A stretch of DNA of 64,000 bases from Aegilops tauschii subsp. strangulata (GCF_002575655.3 NC_053036.3:155658627-155722626), one strand, 5' to 3'; counted from the first letter of the stretch, positions 32,258-44,960 are shown. Notes: generated by a model not told the origin, from the letters alone. A program made the numbers and translations.

Positions 32258-32810
32258 TTCGGCCTTTTAGCGACCCATTTAAATGTTGGGCTAATTTTCG
32301 GCCCGGTGTGTCTTTCAGCCTGTTGACGGCCCATAAATCAGTTGGGCCATTTGTAGTCGGACCTGAGTTTCGGCCTTTTAGCGACCCATTTAAGTGTTGG
32401 GCCAATTTCCGGCCCGGTGTGTCTTTCAACCTGGTGACGGCCCATATATCTGTTGGGCCATTTGTAGTCGGACCTGAGTTTTGGTCTTTTAGCGACCCAT
32501 TTAAGTGTTGGGCCAATTCTCGGCCCTGTGTGCCTTTCAGCCTGTTAACGGACCATAAATGAGTTGGGCCATTTGTAGTCGGACCTAAGTTTTGGCCTTT
32601 TAACGGCCCATGCCCTTCATGGTCCAATACCATCCCGGTTTCTCTTTCGGCCTGCTAAAGGCCCACAACACAGTTGGGCCATTTACAATACGACCTGACT
32701 TTCGGCCTCTTAGCGGCCCATGCTCTTCATGGTCCAATACAAGCCCGCTGTCTCTTTCGGCCTGCTAAAGGCCCACAGTATAGTTGGTCCATAGGTAGCC
32801 CAAACTTAAT
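32258..32810 (+). repeat. Subterminal tandem repeat, about 111 bp x 5
   Basis: Five imperfect units begin at about 32258, 32369, 32480, 32591 and 32701, each with TTCGGCCTTTTAGCGACCCA-like and GTTGGGCCATTTGTAGTCGG-like blocks. The unit is a multiple of three, so an apparent 158-residue minus-strand ORF (32157-32633) runs through it. I regard that ORF as repeat-derived. Subterminal repeats are where CACTA transposase proteins bind in characterised elements. Confidence 0.85.
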
Positions 32811-33143
32811 AACGGACTGTTAACGGCCCGTGAAATCAATTGGGCCCACCTGTTGCCCGCTTCGATGTCGGCTTGTTAACGACTCGGGAGTTAAGAGGGC
32901 CGACCATTAACTTTCGGCCTGGTAACGGCGCATTAACTTAATGGGCCCACTAAAGTTCGTACATGTCTTTAGGCCAAATTAGATAATTTGAGCCCATTAC
33001 GACGAGCAATTATGCACAGGACCAAAACCGATCAAGCAAAGGTATGGCATACAGGAAAAAAGGTTGCACATCCAGCATATTACAGGAAATTACATCCACT
33101 GGGCAATCAAAGATTGATGCCAGTGCAAATAAATGAATAGAAC

Positions 33144-33332
33144 CTAACGATCTACAACGTCACAATCTGCAACCTCAGCACGGATGACACCCATAAGCAT
33201 GTGGGCAAGTTCTTGCTGCTTTGCTACACTGTCTCTGAAAACATTGATCAGTTGTTGTGTCGCATGACTCTGCACCTCTGATTCCTCCACCATTTCCATC
33301 ATTCTTTCACCCATTAATTGGTTCACAAACAT
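33144..33332 (-). pseudogene. 3' exon remnant of the CACTA copy 1 gene
   Basis: A 62-residue helical, Glu/Gln/Met-rich peptide (ESEVQSHATQQLINVFRDSV; AKQQELAHMLMGVIRAEVAD). It resembles the coiled-coil C-terminal end of the copy 2 gene (38606-39091) and occupies the same place, just inside the subterminal repeats. No catalytic motif is visible. Confidence 0.45.
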
Positions 33333-34454
33333 ACATTTTTTTTCTGTTGCATTCGAGACAAAGGATACTGAACAGATTCAGATGGCGATTTTGGCAGGCT
33401 TGTATTATTGATAGTGGAGAGTGTCTCGACCACTGCATCATAACATAAATTAGGAGGGGAACCAAACAGATTAATCATGAGTTATTGGCATATTACCTGG
33501 CCTAGATTTATTGGAAAGAAACAATGGGGTTGCCTTGCTGTTTTCAGAGTTTGTCTTCTTACCTTCAGCAGCCTACACCAAATTAAGACACTAGCATTGC
33601 TATCATTGGCCAAGTCTGATATAGGAAAGCAACATTGGCACAACGAATGTTTGGGCAACTAGCTAACACCAAATTAACACAATATGGCACAGCTATCATC
33701 AGCCAGGTAAGGTAATACGAAAGCAACATTGACACAATGAATGAATGGGCAACCAGAGCAGCACTACAATTCAGTAATGTGCATGATACGAGATAGTACA
33801 CTCATGTAGCTCAGTATGCAAAACTACCAGGCAGTTTTCTTTACAAAAATCAACATTGGCGCCTTTAACATTTTGCTACAACTAATTTTCGATCAGATAA
33901 AGGTTGGATTCACGCCGATTAACAAAATACATGCTGATGTAAAAATATAGTGATATACAACAGGTACTTACATCAGCATTGGAGCACAGAGAATTCCCGC
34001 AAGATATTTTCCTCGAATACAATCCCAATGAAGGAAGTCTTCTATCATTTAACCTTATTTTCTAAAAGAGAGATGGGTAAGAAACATGTAGAAAATATGA
34101 TCAGAATGCTATAAAATTTCATGATGCGAGGATACACACACGCTTCTTAGAATGGAGCTGACATTCTTTTGCTGGACTGGAGCGGACTAGTTCTTTGGCC
34201 ACTGGAATCTGCTTATTATCAGTGGGAGTTGGGTTTCTCTGTGCTGGAGCAGTATCTATGAAAAATGGAGTTGGTTTATTATCTCATGGCGTTTGGATCT
34301 TTTGCAAAGACCTGGTTTGTAACCCTGCAGATTGTAACATAGCCGTCTTCCCCTTGCATGCCTTATATAGAAGAATGGTGCTTCAATTATAAAACATGCT
34401 ACAACAGAGATGGAATAGGTACTGAAGAATAGAAAGGCATGACATATTGACATG

Positions 34455-34559
34455 TATTCCCTCCATCCGAAAATAAATGGATGGGTCTAGGCGTATTTCA
34501 GTTCTAGATATATCCAGTTTTATCCATTTCTGCGACATGTAATCCGGACGGAGGGAGTA
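34455..34559. mobile_element. Stowaway-like MITE, duplicated copy 1
   Basis: The inverted ends are TTCCCTCCATCCG and CGGACGGAGGGA, with TA on both sides, and the length is about 105 bp. The TA target site and CTCCCTCCGT-type ends are typical of Stowaway (Tc1/mariner-type) MITEs in grasses. Confidence 0.85.
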
Positions 34560-35300
34560 GGATGTAAGAGCTAGTGATACGACAGGACAACACAGTAAAA
34601 AAACACTAAAAACCCACTGCAAAACCAAAGTAATCAAACCCACTAATATGAGATGGTACACTCATGCAACTCAGGATGCAAAACTACCAGGTAGTTTTCC
34701 TTACAAAAATCAACATTGTGGCCTTTAATCATACATTTTGCTACAACTAAATTTAGATCAGATAAAGGTTGGATTCACACCGATTAACAAAATACATGCT
34801 GATGTAAAAATATAGTGACATAGAACAGGTACTTACATCTGCATTGGAGCACAGAGAATTCCTGCAAAAATCTTTCCTCACAGACGATACCAGTGCTGAA
34901 ATTCTTCTATCTGTTAAGCTTATTTTCTAAAAGAGAGATGGGTAAGAAACATGTAGAAAATTTCATGATGCAAGGATATGCACACGCTTCTTAGAATGGA
35001 GTTGACATATTTTTGCTGGACTGGAGCGGACTAGTTCTTTGGCCATTGGAATCTGCTTATTATCAGTAGGAGTTGGGTTTCTCTGTGCTGGAGCAGTATC
35101 TATAAAAACTGGAGTTGGTTTATTATCTCCTGGCGTTTGGATCTTTTGCAAAGTCCTGGTTTGTAACCCTTCAGATTCTAACATAGTCGTCTACCCCTTG
35201 CATGCCTTGTATAGAAGAATGGTGCTTCAATTATTAAACATGCTACAGCAGATAGATGGAATAGGTACTCAAGAATAGAAAAGCATGACATATTGACATG

Positions 35301-35404
35301 TATTCCCTCCATCCGGAAAAAATGGATGGGTCTAGGCATATTTCAGTTTTAGATACATCCTTTTTTATCCATTTCGGCAACATGTAATCCGGCCGGAGGG
35401 AGTA
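35301..35404. mobile_element. Stowaway-like MITE, duplicated copy 2
   Basis: Paralogue of 34455-34559, with ends TTCCCTCCATCCGG and CCGGCCGGAGGGA and flanking TA. It lies at the same offset within the second copy of the approx. 860-bp duplication. Confidence 0.85.
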
Positions 35405-35868
35405 TGGTGTAAGAGCTAGGGATACGACAGGACAACACAGTAAAAAACACTAGTTGAATGTAAAACTGTATGCTAGCGGAATACATACAGAAAAAACTAA
35501 GGCAACATACACGTGTATGATTGGGAAACTAAGATGGCATTGCAACAGAGCACTAGAACATCACTTCAATGTGAAAAAAACATGGTATGTTAGACAGATG
35601 AAGTACATACTGATGAATAAGAATGCATAAGATATTCAGAAGCATGATGTCCAAATTAAGCAGATGGCATTGCGATAGAGTAGAATGACAGTACTTGAAT
35701 TTGAAAACATGTTATCATGAAGGGAATAGGTATTGAAAAACAGGAAGGCATGACATATTTACATGCATGATCAGCATGCTAAGCACATGGCATTGCAACA
35801 GAGTAGATACACTCCAGGACATTATATGCATGTGGTACCCATATCACGGGCCAAGTTAGAGCAAGGAC

Positions 35869-36050
35869 CTTGTGGGGTGAAGAGGATTCAACATCTTTCT
35901 GCAAGTCTTCTGAAGAACTGCCTTTACATGTTCCATCATATTGGGTATCATTGACATCAAGTTTATTGGCCTTTACATTGCTCCGTGAGGTTCTTGTGGA
36001 TATATCAGTCTGTGCAATTATATCTGACATGCATGGAAGACAACTAGTAG
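35869..36050 (-). pseudogene. Internal exon of the CACTA copy 1 gene
   Basis: A minus-strand open stretch ending SSSPHK at a GT donor (CAAG/GTCCTTGCTC). The copy 2 gene has the matching exon end (SYSPIK, donor AAG/GTGCTTGCTC at 41440), so the two elements carry related genes. The peptide is Ser/Asp/Lys-rich. Function unknown. Confidence 0.5.
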
Positions 36051-38605
36051 TTAGATTTATGTAATGAGTGCCTATAGGAGACGACATAAATAGTAGGACT
36101 GGGATTAACTAGCAGCAACAGATCTCAAAAACTAAAGGGAGAACACAGATGAAAGCTACAGAATATGTATCGTTTGTACTCGAGATTAACTAGATGGCAC
36201 ACAAAAGTATTAAAGAACAACATAGGTAATACTAGAAGTGGTATAATACTATAATCACCAACCTGTGGGATAGCATTGGCTGATGGATGATAACTATGGA
36301 ACAACGTTACCTAAAGAACAAGTATCTTAGCTGAACTATGGAACAGCGTTAACTCCTGAACAAGACCCGTAAGAGATCAGCATGAATATACAGTGAAATG
36401 TGATAATCTATTTTCCATGCTTAGATGAATAACAAAGCCATAAATGTTGCACACAAGTAAGATGAGGGTACAACCTATCTGGCCGCCATCCATAGGAGTG
36501 AGCAACATGTGCTGACTTGTCGATGGCCCTGCAGTTGTTGTAGCTCCCTTCTGGTGTATGCTTCCCTTGTTGGAGCAGTTGCGGTGAGTCGGAAGATGGT
36601 GTGGCTGAAGATGCAGATAACGCATAATGTTAAGAACGACACATCTCTTTGATCTGAAGAAATACACTAAGAGATCAACAGCAAGGTACGAGAGTGGTCA
36701 CACGTCTGTTGACTAAAGACTAAATTGGGGTCACACGATTTTATTTTATTTTGGTACTATCCGATCTATGCCGGATGGCTTGATGGCCGTCTTGTGCCTC
36801 CCGGCTGACACTGTTAGGAATCTTCCCCGAAGAGCCAGCGACCAATGGCAGAGCAGCCTGCCTCCGCCGTCCGTGGCCCCGGCCAAAACCCCGCTCCCCG
36901 CCCCACCGCACTGCCATGGTTGCACCGCCCCCAGGCCAATCCACAAAGACTCCCCGTCATCCAGATCCGGCGGCGGCAGTACTTTCAACCCACACAACTC
37001 TAAGATAGCCATCTAAGCGCTGCTTCCGCGGCGAACTTGCGGCCCCGCACCCTTACGTTAGACACCAGCCAACCGACAGCCTAGGAGCTCCGCTGCCTCG
37101 AGGGGTGCTGCTTCCCATTGCACTACAAAAAAAATACACTTCCGTGATGATACGTGTTTGTCACAGTAGGTCACGTTTTCTGTCATGCATGTACATCCAT
37201 GACAAATTTATGACAGAATCAAGATAGTCATACCTGTGCTGTCGTAGAAGTGTTCCATGACATTACCAAAATTATCAACACAGAAGTGTCCACTTCCATG
37301 ACGATAAATCGCACGTCACAGAAGTGCTTTCCTCAAGGGTAACCGACATGTGGCATCCACCGTAACGGAACGCTGTTAAGCTATCGGGTCCGGTTTTGGA
37401 TCCGATAACCCGTTAACAGCCCCGACCAATGGGGATTTTCCACGTGTAAAATCATCATTGGCTGGAGGAAACACATGTCGGCTCACCGTTGGGACAGATG
37501 TCATCGACTCATTGGACCCAAAGCACCTATGATACGTTGACACGTGGCACGGCCCAACAGAGGCCCATATAGGTTAAAAAGATTGGCCCAGTCAAAGTCC
37601 CGTAGTACTTACTCAGGTACTAGTAGGCCAGCCCACTAATGGCCTGCTTAATAAAGGCCCATTTACTGCCCGAAGCCAGATCTGGCCCATTAATTGTTCG
37701 TTGAATATTTGGGCCCATTTACGGCCCGAAGCCAGATCTGGCCCATTAATTGTTCGCCGAATATTTGGGCCCAATTACAGCCCAGTGACTTTCGGCCTGT
37801 TAGAGGCCCGATGTAGACATGTGCCCATTCAGCTCGGTGTGACTTTCGGCCTGGGAATGGCCCGTGCTACCCATGGGCCGTATATGGTCCGACGGGACAT
37901 CGGGCCCACTAACGGCCTGTGATAAAGGTGGCAACAGTTAAGCCCAACCTGACTTTGGGCCTGTTAAAGGCCTGTCGCATAATTCGGCATGTTGATGTCT
38001 GTACTAAGCTTTCGGCCTCTTAAAGGCCCATGATATCAGTGGGCCAACTAAGGCCCGAGATATGTTTCGTCCTGGTAACTGCCCGTGATATAGCTGGGCC
38101 CAAAAAGGCCGGGTCTACATTTCAGCCTGCTGAAGGCCCGTCGACGACTAGTGAAAATTGAGGCCCAATATGCATTTCGGCCTGCTAAAGGCCCATGGTT
38201 TCATCTGGGCTGTAACAGGCCAGTACAATATTCAGCCTGTTAATGGCCCAACGCTACCTGGGCCAAACTAAGTGCTAGGTCCACAAAAGGCCCAACTAAA
38301 ATATAGGCCGGTGTAAGTTGTGGGCCTCGCGCAAAGTGTGAAGGCCCCAATGATTCGGGCCCAAGAAAGATGTAGGCCGGCCCAATTGTGGCCCGCTAAA
38401 CACCAGGCCCGTTAGAGGATAAAGTTTCGGCCCGGTCGACTACATCTGATTTTTTTCAGATAGCGAATGATGGCAGTAACTAGTAGGAATTAAGAACAAA
38501 CCTACTCTATACAATAAAGAAATGACGGCATAGTGACTAAGAATAAACCTACACTATACAATAAAGGATTTACGGTATATTACATCCACTGGGCATCGAA
38601 GTTCG

Positions 38606-41600
38606 TCACCAGTGATCATAACGCGCAATGAAGAAGCAGATTACAAAAACTGGGCACCATTGCAGCGTAACAAAATAATACTGAACCGAGACCACTTCCA
38701 AGACAGTTCCAGAAAGGTTAGCCTTGCACGGGAACTGCTGTGCAAGCTGCTGAGCAAGGCTATGAGACCGGCCTAGCATGTCGGTCATAGCTTCTAGGTG
38801 TAGCTGTTTAGCGATGAGGTTCTCATTTGTGTTCTCCGCAATCTTTCTTAGAGATAGGACCTCAAGTCGAAGTTGAGTTGCAGAATGCCTTTCTGCTAGA
38901 ACTTGGGACTGAAGAAGTCGAACTGATTCAGACAACGAATTCTGTGAGCTTGTCTGACTGCTAGTCTCAAGTAACTTGAACACTGCATCAAGACAAGACT
39001 TTGGGGTTGTCTTGCTATCTTCAAGATGTTTTGCCTTCTTTGCTGCAATATATGTTGGGTTTGTCTCACAGCCTTCAGCAGACTTGTGCATGCCATCAGC
39101 ATATCACCCTGAAACAAAGCAGAGAGATGACATGTTTTGCACATGTATAAACAAAGATGATAACTGTGCTGTCAATTCCATCCAATTTCAAATTAGAAAA
39201 TAAAGAGTAAGTTCAAAATATCAATAGCATAATTTGGCATTGTTCATAATGCGGGGAGCTTCACCACACTACTGGATTACCATGTCAACATAACAAGCAT
39301 AGATGAAGGGCAAAGAAAATCATTGTATCTATTTTGGTTAATGTGCATGCATGGCATGTTGTTCATATCATCAGCCACATCAGTAAGATAAAACAGGAGA
39401 TGACAAGGTGCAAACGTGGGCTGCTTCACCACACACTGGATTATAGATACACAAAAACAAGCATACATATAGGGAGTATTGAGTAATGTGCATGGTATGA
39501 ATAACAATTTGGTTTTACAAGTAAAACTTAGAACTTACGGTTCTTGCGAACATGCATTTTGCTAGAAACAACAAACTAAACAACAGTAAACGATAGGGAG
39601 TATGAGCAAATTAAACAGCGGTTGAGGATAAAGGCTTTAGAAGGACTGACTTACATTAACAGTTAACACCGGCTTTATAATGCCCTTCTCCATGTCAAGG
39701 GAAGGATAACTCAAGAATTTCAGCACAAAATCTTCTTCATAAGCATTGCCTGTACTCTACATTTTGTAGAGAGTAATTATAGATATGATAATACTGGAAG
39801 GGATAGAGGATAATGAAGATAAGATGCAGATTGATGCTACATAATCAACGACCAATCCCTGGAAGTACAAGCATTACAGGACAAAATGTACTGACAAGAG
39901 CAATGGGCTACACTTCTGCACTGGCATTGTCTGTGTATTCTACTTTTTGGTAAGATTAAATATAGATCTGATCTTTTTTAGTAAATGGTGGGCGAGGGAG
40001 ATAAGATGCAGAATGCTACACAATGAACCAATCCCTCTTCCCATAATACAAGAGTGTTTGGAACACTGGTGTACTATAGAAAATGTTCTTATATTATGGG
40101 ACGGAGGGAGTAGCTGTTAATGTAAGTACAGTGATAGACGCTTACAAGAGGACTGTAGAGCTAAACCTCTTCAAAAGCATTGGGTTGATTCTAAATTTAT
40201 GTAAGAGTCCATACGGATCTTATAATGTCCACCAAATGGACGATAACGAGGCTAACATGTGCAGTGATGCTACATAATCAAACAGCTATGCAAGTAAGTA
40301 TGGTCATACAGGGCAAGAGGTACTCACAAGAGCAATGCAATGTGCAGTATAGTTGCGAGATTCTGTGGTCCCTTGAGAATGAATGTTCTTCTGCTAACAG
40401 TTTTCGTACAAGTGAGACGTTAAGGCAAATGCAGAAATGTAGTTCAAATTGTGATGTGATATCATAGATAGTACCTTACGCTGCAGCCGAGACCAATGTG
40501 TAACAAGATTATTCCAGTCACTGTTGGATAAATGTAGCACCGGAGACTTTACAGAAATTTCGTTTAGAGGCTTGCCATCGAAGTGCGCTTGCCTCAGGTA
40601 GGAACGATACTTCATCAACGAGTGCTTGAAAAGCGCAACCAACCCTTGCTCGTCTTCACAATCCAGTTTGGTCCTCACCTATTTAAAAGAATGAAATCTT
40701 GTGTCTTCTGTCAGCAAAAACATATGTAGTAATGACCATGAATAACATTAGTATATTACTTACGCATAAGTTGCGGAGGAAGACTGGAAATTGTTCTGTG
40801 TCTGCGGTATAATCTTTCCATGAAGGAAAGATGCGCACAAAGTTCCTGACAACAATATAAGCTTTGTCTTCAAAACTAGGAAGAGATGGAACATGGGTCC
40901 TATTTGCTTCAATTGGGGCTCTCTCTGGTCCGAAAAGGGATTTGACAACTGGATTTGGTGTACTCTTTGCTGGAATGGGGGTTTTGCATCGTAGAGCTGG
41001 TGCTATGTCAACTGGCATAATCATAATGTTTGCTGCAGTTGGGGTCTGCTGAGTTGGGGCATCAGAAATGACCAGTGTAGTAGGGCTAGAGTCTGCTAGA
41101 GTTGGGGTGTTTTGTGGGTCAGGTGATATTGCAACTACACCTAATGGGCTATTTGATTTATCAGGTGCCACTACCTTTTCCAAATACTTTGCTTGTGCTC
41201 CTCCACGATCAGCAATCGCCCTCTTCCTTTTGAACGTCTGATACACAAGAACATCAATTGAATGGATAAATATGGTATGATGACAGATGGAATATGTACT
41301 GAAAATGGATAGGCGGGGTGTATTCACATACACGATGTGTAAACTAAGCTAATGGCAGTTCAACAAAGTAGAAGCAATGCAAAGCATCAGTAGCAAGATA
41401 TGTGCGACAAATATAACCTTGGAAAGTTAGAGCAAGCACCTTGATGGGTGAATAAGATAGGGCATCTTCCCCTGACTCCTCCACTAGGGAGCTACATTGA
41501 CTTAGGTCTCCCTTTAGCTCAGAATCACTGTTAGGGTCATATTATGAGCATGAATCTGTAGGTGGAGAGCGTTTGCATTGCATTGCATCCAGACTTAATT

Positions 41601-41696
41601 TCAGTCCCTTAATGCCAAGTTTGACAGCCATGGCATTGTTCTGCTTTATTCTTTTCATGCGCTCAAGCTCATAATCATTATGATGTTGTTCAGAAT
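38606..41696 (-). pseudogene. Transposase_24-like (En/Spm-associated) gene of CACTA copy 2
   Basis: Several exons fit together with GT-AG borders. Exon 41696-41440 (ELERMKRIKQNNAMAVKLGI) contains a TAA at 41542-41544. Exon 41237-40764 has a Pro/Thr/Ser-rich linker ending FPVFLRNLC. Exon 40678-40475 reads EQGLVALFKHSLMKYRSYLR. All junctions among these are phase 0. A later exon within 39091-38606 is a coiled-coil-like Leu/Glu/Arg-rich tail (LLQSQVLAERHSATQLRLEV). The middle exons resemble the plant transposase Ptta/En/Spm family (PF03004). Related proteins accompany CACTA elements; their exact role is unclear. The nonsense codon and an unclear join to the last exon indicate a dead copy. Confidence 0.65.
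40031..40112. mobile_element. Stowaway-like MITE inside an intron of the CACTA copy 2 gene
   Basis: The inverted ends are ATCCCTCTTCCCATAATA and TATTATGGGACGGAGGGAG, about 82 bp, ending at a TA on the right. This is a very common grass MITE type. The left TA is degraded. Confidence 0.8.
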
Positions 41697-42639
41697 CTGA
41701 GATTCATGAAAACATAAAAAGGAGTCAGATTATCTATGGAATGCATTGCAGATTCAACTCGAAGAGTGTCTCCCTATAAACCCCTGCATATGCAATGTTC
41801 ACCCCCAAGCCGTGCTGACCAAACCACACACAGAAATACAAACCCCTTATGTCTCTATAACAGGTAGACACACAATTCAAAACTGGAGTAGGAACATTAG
41901 AATCATATGAAATTCGTATTTGAACAAATAAACTAAGGTATTATGAGTGGCATAATGTTTAGCTTCAAGGGTGGAGTGTTGGTAGTGCGACACAAAGCAA
42001 GTAGGCAGATTGTATTCCATGTAAAAGATCGAAGCCTATGTAAAAGCTGGAAATGACACTTTCTTTCTATACAATGCAGTGTTCCTTGCCCACACATGAT
42101 GGAAGAGATCACATAGAGAAATACTATTCACTCATGTCTACGGTTGCAGTATTTAGAAACAGGGTGGTCCACCCTAAAAGAATATTGACAAAAAATATGA
42201 CAAGGCAAGCATAGATGTAGTGAATCAATCATTTACTTGTGAGCTTACTAGGACAAGTATGCAGAATTGTAACTGCAGTAAGAGACCGTCCAAAATCCGA
42301 ATCAAGAAGTTTGTCTAGCACTTATTGTTTGCAACTAATCGACGCGAATAATTGGATATTATATCGAATGAGTAAGAAAGACAAGTAAAATTGTCAACAA
42401 ACCTGGCTTGCAGTAGTAATCTGGGTCAATGTCACTACGACCAACAATCCAAAATGACTAGTGTCTGTTCCTAGGGCTGGAATTTTGAAAACAATGTGAA
42501 CTTTACAGGTACTAAAGATTACCGAAATACATCTGAACCATTAAGTGTAGGTAGCACTGAGCACACAACAAACCCTAATGATAGTCCTGCCTAATGAGTA
42601 ATGAATCAATTAGAAAATGGGTGATGAGGAGTGGCTACT

Positions 42640-43720
42640 GAGTTTTGAGGACTTATCTCAGGATAAATCGGGTTGGCTTAGTGGGTGCTGCACGCCTGAG
42701 CCTTGAACAAACTGGGAAGGTAGGCATGGCGGCGCGCCCGGGCAGCGGTGACACTGTTGGGCGAGCGGCTCCTGACCTCCTGTTAGTCCGGCGTCTCCTC
42801 CTAGAGTCATGCCACCCGGGGACGGCAAGTCGCCGGCGAGGCAAGTGGCTGGGGGCGAGTAGAGATCGGAAGAGCGCAGCAGAACAGAGGGGAATCGGGG
42901 CCTGGGACGACCCAAAATCCCAGGGTGGGCCGGCCCACCGTGGGCACCCTGTAGAGATACACACCCGAGCGACGAACATGCATTTTTGAAACTAATTTAG
43001 GAACATTTAGCTGACCAATAAAACAAATCTGTTTTAATAATATCAGATTCGTATTTGAACAACTAAGCTTGTTTAGCTTGATGGGTCGAGCAGTGCTATT
43101 ATGACACGAAGCACGTATTCTGATCGTATAGTGATCATAAAAGGGGGAAACCCGAGAAATGATATTTAGTAGCCATTGTTTGCTTTGAACTAAGAACTAA
43201 ATTCTAAGAGCTGAAAACAAAGTAGAGTAACCAAGTTAAGATCTATTTTCTGGTTGAGATCAAAAAGTTGAGGAGATATGAAGTACCACCTCTCTTGCGG
43301 CGCCGTGTAGGCATCGGGGGTGCGATGGCTGTCGGTGGCGTTGAAGCAGATCTGCGATGGTAGACGGGTGCATCGGGGGACAAGTCCCGTTGCGGTGGAA
43401 GAGAAGGTCGTGTGGGCGGCCCCGGCAAAGAGGACGACGGCGCCGATGAAGCGAGAGGACGTGATGCAAGGCTCTTGGTCCGTCGCCGTGGATGAGAAAC
43501 GTCCATCTCTAGCAGTGGACGACGCGGTCCTGGTAGGCGCTCCAGCATGGTGGAGGACGGTGGCGATGGATGTGGTGGAGGACGGCGGCGATGGATGGGG
43601 TGGCGGACGGAGGCTGGTGTGGGGATGGTGTTCTAGCGCGGACGGTGTATGCATGGGAAAATGGAGGGAGAGGTACGGGGAACCATGTTTTTGGGACACG
43701 CCTGTCTGAAATATGGGGAA
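42640..43720 (-). other. GC-rich block, possible promoter and first exon of the CACTA copy 2 gene
   Basis: Two GC-rich segments (42640-42990 and 43240-43700) with overlapping frames on both strands. The minus-strand frame 43699-43190 is Pro/Ser/Thr/His-rich, the same character as the block at 47958-48580 upstream of the third relic. Position and orientation fit a 5' exon, but no start or splice site can be fixed. Confidence 0.3.
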
Positions 43721-44200
43721 GTTACGAACTTAGCCCCCGTTTAAAATTTGGACGTCTCGTCGGTTGGGGATACGACGGTAATCTCGCATCTCGCCAATAT
43801 TTGCCCAGAGTGATTTCGGGCGAGGAGTGGGTGGTTGGCGCCCATGGTTGGCGCCCAAGGTGTATGAACAGGGCTGACAGGTAGGGCCATTGTGTCACGT
43901 CTGAGTGAAGTTACAAACCTGCCCCTATTGAAAATATTTTCCTACATCGATTTCGACCGAGTCGAGTTTGTTTTGCCGCCCACAGTGTATGAATGGGGAA
44001 ATGGAGGGAGAAACAAAGGTCTTTCGGACGAGCTTGAATCAAATGTGTTTTGCCGCCCATGTTTGGCGCCCACCGTGTCGGAATGGGCTCAGAGGTGGTC
44101 GTGTCACGTCTAATTGAAGTTACTATCCTACCCCTATTGAGAGCAGTGGAAATCGGGCCGATGGATTGTCTGTGTAATGGGTAGACAGTAATTTCCATCT
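43720..44200. repeat. Repeated block with GTGTCACGTCT...CCCCTATTGA motifs
   Basis: The block TTGGCGCCCA...GTGTCACGTCT...GAAGTTAC...CCCCTATTGA occurs twice (about 43850-43932 and 44065-44145), and a shorter related piece (GAAGTTACGAACTTAGCCCC) lies at about 43717-43738. No gene is visible. It could be the subterminal region of another DNA element. Confidence 0.5.
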
Positions 44201-44960
44201 CCCAAACACTTGGCTTCGGGCAGCCGACATGGGAGTGGACATTTTGCCGCTTCTTTCAAATTTTGGGACAATAAGCATCCACGTTTACCCTGGCAACTAA
44301 ATTCGAATCCATTTTGTATTCCTATACGAATCTTTATAAATCATTCTATGTGTTTTTATATATCTTCAAAAGGACGACAAAGATGTATTCCACTATCATA
44401 TATGAATATGGTTTACAAATGCCGATACTCAAATTCAGAAGCTAGAATCCAGTTTAAGGTGAATTCGAATATTTGGAACACTTCATGTCCAACTCAAATG
44501 ACACACGCAGCATAATGTGTACTCCCATTTAGATATGTACACAAGCGATGTATCAAGATTCAAATACCGAGTCAATCAACCAAGAATGTACAGAACTAAC
44601 AAACATATAAACACTTATAGAGTATATGGATCAATAATATCAACTAACATACATAAGCCAGTCCGTTGTACTTTTCTTTGCTACAACAGCATCCTTTTTT
44701 TAGCCAAGCTACTACAGCATCTTGGCCCTTTCCGATGCGTGCCACTTATGGTCCATCTATACTACTATTATTGCTGAATGCACATTCAGCCCGATTGGCA
44801 TATTTGTAGGTGTAGCACAGCAATTTAATGTCTCCGAGTCTTATAAATTAATACAGACTTGTGCTCAAATAAAATTACAAACCAAAAAACAAAAAAACAA
44901 AAAACAATTATTACATGATCTCTAAAACAAATGGTTTGATTGATTACATGAACAAACAAC
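44201..44960. other. AT-rich spacer
   Basis: AT-rich sequence without a convincing gene, RNA or transposon terminus. The open frames here are short and without recognisable content. Confidence 0.4.

Larger units (their letters stand above)
33787..35450 (-). repeat. Tandem duplication of an approx. 860-bp segment in CACTA copy 1
   Basis: The block from about 33787 (GTACACTCATGTAGCTCAG) recurs from about 34648 and proceeds in parallel to about 35450. It includes a coding piece on the minus strand (34963-35184, PTPVFIDTAPAQRNPTPTD) whose first copy near 34140-34340 has an in-frame stop. Both copies carry a Stowaway-like MITE at the corresponding place, so the MITE inserted before the duplication. 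Confidence 0.85.
31541..37120 (-). mobile_element. CACTA DNA transposon, copy 1 (one end visible)
   Basis: The terminus is CACTACAAAAAAAATACACT, followed by a subterminal region dense in GGCCC/GGGCC motifs (about 31980-32990). The same terminus and flank recur at 37121 in the same orientation. Remnants of a minus-strand gene shared with copy 2 lie inside (33144-36050), so this terminus is downstream of the gene. The inverted partner terminus was not found before 37120, so the element is truncated or merged with copy 2. The section 36740-37110 is GC-rich with no assignable gene. Confidence 0.7.
37121..43730 (-). mobile_element. CACTA DNA transposon, copy 2
   Basis: The terminus CACTACAAAAAAAATACACT is the same as at 31541 and in the same orientation, with a GGCCC-rich subterminal region to about 38450. 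A minus-strand multi-exon gene follows (38606-41696), and then a GC-rich block (42640-43700) that probably holds its promoter and first exon. The opposite terminus is not identifiable, so the right limit is a guess. The section 41700-42640 has no gene that I can see. Confidence 0.65.

Noticed and set aside
32157..32633. 158-residue minus-strand ORF with repeated LKDTPGRKLAQHLNGSLKG units
   Set aside because: It is the translation of the 111-bp CACTA subterminal repeat, whose period is a multiple of three. No other coding sign.
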